Below are positions 7,282-10,138 of a DNA stretch of 10,138 bases, piece by piece (position 1 is the first letter of the stretch; each line of letters begins with the position of its first letter). The DNA is taken from the NCBI GenBank assembly GCA_024635815.1, contig JAGXIG010000121.1:1-10138 (forward strand), in the 5' to 3' direction. Made by a program: the position numbers and the translations under genes. The DNA comes from Salegentibacter sp. (GTDB lineage: Bacteria; Bacteroidota; Bacteroidia; Flavobacteriales; Flavobacteriaceae). A model generated the notes under the pieces. That model had not been told where the DNA came from. It worked only from the letters and a program-made list of their open reading frames with translations, and did no database searches.

Positions 7282-8019
7282 ATGAACTATCTACACTCCA
7301 TTGGGGAATATTTTTTAATGTTAAAGGGAACTTTCCACCGAATGACAAAAGGATCGGTTCTAAGAGGTTTAATCGCTAAAGAATTAGATGATCTCATAAT
7401 TGGTTCCATGGGAATTGTGTCTTTTCTATCCTTTTTTATTGGGGCTGTTGTAGCTTTACAAACAGCATTAAATTTAAATAACCCGCTAATCCCTAAGTCG
7501 TTGGTCGCATACGCAGCACGGCAATCTATAATTCTGGAATTTGCACCGACCTTTATCTCCATTATTATGGCGGGGAAAGTTGGTTCATATATTACGTCCA
7601 GTATAGGTTCTATGAACGTTACCGAACAGATTGATGCACTTGAGGTGATGGGAATTAATTCTCTTAATTACTTAATTTTCCCAAAGATTGTAGCGATGTT
7701 ATTCTATCCGTTTGTGATTGCTATTTCTATGTTCCTGGGGATTCTCGGCGCTTATACAGCAGCAGTTATGGGAGGTTTTGTGCCACCAGATATTTTTGTA
7801 CAGGGACTTCAGGAAGATTTTATACCCTTTCATCTCTTTTATGCCTTTATTAAAACATTCTTATTTGCGTTTATCCTGGCAACCGTTCCTGCTTACCACG
7901 GTTATTATATGAAAGGTGGTGCATTAGAAGTTGGTCAGGCGAGTACCACATCCTTTGTATGGACCAGTGTGGTTATTATTATTACAAATTACGCAGTAAC
8001 CCAATTATTACTAAGTTAA
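7282..8019 (+). CDS. mlaE: MlaE-family lipid ABC transporter permease
   Basis: This inner-membrane permease of the MCE/Mla class moves phospholipids or other lipids between the inner membrane and the periplasm. It belongs to the MlaE (DUF140) family. The hallmark stretch runs from AGKVGSYITSS (97-107) through MNVTEQIDALEVMGIN (111-126) to PKIVA (134-138). The C-terminal motif YYMKGGALEVGQASTT (208-223) is the family's KGGA..VG.A.T signature. Hydrophobic segments lie near 43-63, 83-98, 132-165 (probably two spans), 187-205 and 224-244, after an amphipathic N-terminal helix. The 245 residues are close to the roughly 250-260 of the family. The ATG at 7282 is the first after the promoter. The stop overlaps the mlaF start by one base (TAATG), which indicates translational coupling. 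In the working complex MlaE pairs with the MlaF ATPase and an MCE protein (MlaD), and no MCE gene lies beside it here. Confidence 0.95.
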   Translation: MNYLHSIGEYFLMLKGTFHRMTKGSVLRGLIAKELDDLIIGSMGIVSFLSFFIGAVVALQTALNLNNPLIPKSLVAYAARQSIILEFAPTFISIIMAGKVGSYITSSIGSMNVTEQIDALEVMGINSLNYLIFPKIVAMLFYPFVIAISMFLGILGAYTAAVMGGFVPPDIFVQGLQEDFIPFHLFYAFIKTFLFAFILATVPAYHGYYMKGGALEVGQASTTSFVWTSVVIIITNYAVTQLLLS

Positions 8020-8786
8020 TGATAGAAGTAGAAAATTTACATAAAGCATTTGACGGTGAGGAAATCTTAAAAGGTATTAATTATACGTTCGAAAAAAGTA
8101 AAACGAACCTTATTATTGGGGGATCTGGTTCTGGTAAAAGTGTGCTTCTTAAATGTATGCTTGGATTACTTACTCCAGAAAAAGGTACTATTAAATACGA
8201 CGGTAAACCTTATTCTGAATTTACGGAAGATGAAAAAAAAGACCTAAGTAAACAAATAGGAATGATTTTTCAAGGCGGGGCCCTTTTTGATTCCATGACG
8301 GTGGAAGAGAACGTTATGTTTCCTTTAAGAATGTTTACTCACAAGAAAAAGAAGAAGGAAAATATGGAACGAGTAAGAGAGGTTTTAAAACGTGTAAACC
8401 TGGAAGGCTCTGAGAAAAAATTACCTTCAGAAATTAGTGGTGGGATGCAAAAAAGGGTTTCTATTGCCCGGGCTATTGTAAACCGACCGAAATATCTTTT
8501 TTGTGATGAACCAAACTCAGGTCTTGATCCTAAAACCGCTACGGTAATAGATAAGCTTATTCAGGAAATTACTCACGAATATGATATCACCACGATCATT
8601 ATTACCCACGATATGAACTCGGTTCTGGAAATTGGCGAAAAAATTGCGTTTTTAAAAGATGGAGTTTTAGTGTGGAAAGGGGATAAATCACAAATCTTTC
8701 AAACCGATGACGAAGCCGTAACCGACTTTGTGTACTCCTCTAACCTGTTTCAAAAAGTAAGAGAAGCCCAACAAAAAGGTCTCTAA
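8019..8786 (+). CDS. mlaF: MlaF-family lipid ABC transporter ATP-binding protein
   Basis: This cytoplasmic ATPase powers the MlaE permease. All ABC motifs are intact in the 255 residues: Walker A GGSGSGKS (34-41), Q-loop Q85 in MIFQGGALFDSMTVEENV, signature ISGGMQKR (139-146), Walker B YLFCDE (159-164), D-loop SGLDP (167-171) and switch histidine H197 in ITHDMNSV. GGMxKR in place of GGQxQR and the GALFDSMTV segment are typical of the MlaF/Mkl subgroup. The ATG at 8019 is chosen because it overlaps the mlaE stop by one base and gives the normal start MIEVENLHKAF. An in-frame ATG at 7959 would add 20 unrelated residues inside mlaE. A lysine-rich patch (HKKKKKE, 108-114) sits in the helical subdomain. 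The 3' end overlaps the convergent DUF389 gene by four bases, so no third gene of the operon follows. Confidence 0.95.
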   Translation: MIEVENLHKAFDGEEILKGINYTFEKSKTNLIIGGSGSGKSVLLKCMLGLLTPEKGTIKYDGKPYSEFTEDEKKDLSKQIGMIFQGGALFDSMTVEENVMFPLRMFTHKKKKKENMERVREVLKRVNLEGSEKKLPSEISGGMQKRVSIARAIVNRPKYLFCDEPNSGLDPKTATVIDKLIQEITHEYDITTIIITHDMNSVLEIGEKIAFLKDGVLVWKGDKSQIFQTDDEAVTDFVYSSNLFQKVREAQQKGL

Positions 8787-10138
8787 TTAACCGATCGCAC
8801 CTGAAGCGTATCCAGCTTTAAACGAACTTTTAACCATTTTTCAAAACGTTGTTTTTGCTCAGCGATCTGACTGGTTTTTAAATCGTCTTTCCAGCCAACT
8901 GTAAAGGTTGGAATTGTATCGGTTTTGGTGAAATTTGTAGTGATTAGATTAGAATAGCCCAACTCGTCTATTCCCTCATAATTTATTTTCGCCTCCTGAC
9001 TTAAATCAACAAATGAAAAACCATCGCCGCGATATTTAGAAATTTCATTTTCCAGAAGCGCAATTTTTTCATCTTTATTTTCAATAAGCTCCTGATTTTT
9101 CATGTAGAGATCTTCAAGAATGCCACTCCTAACCTGTGTGGAAAGTTGATCTAAATTTCCATTGGGGTCTGCTCCCTGGTGTATTATTAATTCGGCTTCC
9201 TTTAAAGCTTCAATATCATCCAATTGTTTCTGCCAGGTTGCAATTGTAGCTTGTGGCACAAGGTGTCCAATTAAGTAAACTTCAATACTCTTTTCATTAT
9301 AATCGTAAGTTGATTTTATGGTTTCGGTCCCTTCGTAACGCATTACATTAGATATGAACTCTTTGGCCTTAGATTCAAATAATTGTTCCTGAAGCAGGAA
9401 AACAAATAAAATCACACTGGGAATCATCACAATTATCGCAATAGTAGAAGCTATTTGGGCGGTTCTTCTACGTTTTTTACTGTTTACATATTTTACCAAA
9501 GGAAAACCGAGCACTTTGGTGACTACAAAAGTTGAAAGCGCGATAAATACCGCATTAATTGAAAAAAGGTATAAAGCACCACCTGCATAAGACCAGTTAC
9601 CGATAGCCAGCCCGTAACCTACTGTACATAATGGCGGCATAAGGGCAGTTGCAATCGCAACCCCAAGAATTACACTAGCGATAGTCCCTTTTTTTGTTTT
9701 TGCAACAATAAGTGCCAAACCACCAAAAATAGCCACCAACACATCTAGTATCGTTGGATAAGTCCTTGCTATAAGTTCGGGGGTTTCTTCTTTAACCGGG
9801 GAAATAAGAAAATAAATATAAGCGGTAAGCACACTTAAACCAACCATTAAACCAAGGTTGATAAATGACTTTCTAAGCGTAAGCACATCGTTTATGGCTA
9901 CAGACATCCCCACGCCCACAATTGGCCCCATTAAAGGCGAAATAAGCATCGCCCCAATAACAACAGCCGCACTACCAACATTAAGACCTACAGAAGCCAC
10001 AAAAATGGAGAATATGAGAATCCAGGCGTTGTGCCCTTTAAACGAAATATCTTTCTTTACCGCTTCAACGGTAGATTCTCTGTCGGTATCGTGCCGAATT
10101 TCCAGAAGCTCTTTTATAAGTGCTTTTATATTCTCCCA
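8783..10138 (-). CDS. DUF389 family membrane protein with C-terminal soluble domain (5' end outside window)
   Basis: The reading frame stays open from the TAG at 8783-8785 to the window edge, 451 codons. The 46 codons before the GTG at 9998-10000 contain no ATG and encode the conserved start of the DUF389 domain (FKGHNAWILIFSIFVASVGL). That GTG is therefore not the start, which lies beyond base 10138. The domain shows the conserved GAMLISPLMGPI, GVAIATALMPPLCTVGYGLA and the GGALYLFSINAVFIALS membrane segment, with about six spans in all. A basic stop-transfer run (NSKKRRR) precedes a last membrane span near 9400-9460. After that come about 200 residues with no domain I recognise, containing a charged heptad-like stretch at about 9035-9125 that may form a coiled coil. 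The family has no established biochemical function; transport or mechanosensing roles would be guesses. Its 3' end overlaps mlaF by four bases, but on the opposite strand, so it need not work with the Mla genes. Confidence 0.88.
   Translation of the reverse strand, partial: WENIKALIKELLEIRHDTDRESTVEAVKKDISFKGHNAWILIFSIFVASVGLNVGSAAVVIGAMLISPLMGPIVGVGMSVAINDVLTLRKSFINLGLMVGLSVLTAYIYFLISPVKEETPELIARTYPTILDVLVAIFGGLALIVAKTKKGTIASVILGVAIATALMPPLCTVGYGLAIGNWSYAGGALYLFSINAVFIALSTFVVTKVLGFPLVKYVNSKKRRRTAQIASTIAIIVMIPSVILFVFLLQEQLFESKAKEFISNVMRYEGTETIKSTYDYNEKSIEVYLIGHLVPQATIATWQKQLDDIEALKEAELIIHQGADPNGNLDQLSTQVRSGILEDLYMKNQELIENKDEKIALLENEISKYRGDGFSFVDLSQEAKINYEGIDELGYSNLITTNFTKTDTIPTFTVGWKDDLKTSQIAEQKQRFEKWLKVRLKLDTLQVRSVN

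Noticed and set aside
7959..8018. Upstream ATG for mlaF adding 20 residues
   Set aside because: It lies inside mlaE, adds sequence unlike ABC ATPases, and the ATG at 8019 overlaps the mlaE stop in the usual coupled way.
8229..8236. Run of eight A in mlaF as a programmed slippage site
   Set aside because: The frame continues normally through it to a full-length ATPase, and A runs are common in this AT-rich genome.
8793..8867. GATCGC / GCGATC inverted repeat after mlaF as a terminator
   Set aside because: It has only six base pairs with a gap of more than 60 bases and no T run, so chance is the better explanation.
9998..10000. GTG as the start of the DUF389 gene
   Set aside because: The frame is open for 46 more codons to the window edge and encodes conserved DUF389 sequence, so the GTG is an internal valine.

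Overview
The window looks like a piece of a Flavobacteriaceae (Bacteroidota) chromosome, probably a marine genus of the Gramella/Salegentibacter type; the genus is a guess. The grounds are moderately AT-rich DNA, promoters that fit the Bacteroidota -7 element TAnnTTTG rather than sigma70 boxes, weak or absent Shine-Dalgarno sequences, a PafA-type alkaline phosphatase, and protein sequences that read as flavobacterial throughout. There are no tRNA or rRNA genes, mobile elements, CRISPR arrays or long repeats. The longest stretch without a gene is 163 bases.

Left part (1-2952): a complete gcvP encoding the P-protein of the glycine cleavage system. A promoter element sits at the window edge and a hairpin terminator follows the gene. 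The T and H proteins are not encoded here.

Centre left (3008-5527): a plus-strand group of three genes behind a good -7 element. They are a divergent ketoacyl-ACP synthase III, a small SAM methyltransferase starting one base after it, and a family 2 glycosyltransferase starting at TTG. The combination suggests synthesis or decoration of a lipid or envelope compound, but the product cannot be read from the sequence. This is the best candidate here for an undescribed pathway.

Centre right (5435-7242): a minus-strand, secreted PafA-like alkaline phosphatase with all active-site residues. It converges on the glycosyltransferase with a 9-base overlap, and its likely terminator hairpin lies inside the glycosyltransferase coding sequence. 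Its promoter faces away from the promoter of the next operon, and the two share an outward-facing 9-base inverted repeat.

Right part (7235-10138): mlaE and mlaF, the permease and ATPase of an MCE/Mla-type lipid transporter, overlap by one base and have no MCE substrate-binding gene beside them. They converge, with a 4-base overlap, on a minus-strand DUF389 membrane protein. That gene runs off the right edge of the window without a start codon, so it is partial. Overall this is a compact housekeeping and envelope region with two tail-to-tail overlaps and no clear sign of horizontal transfer.
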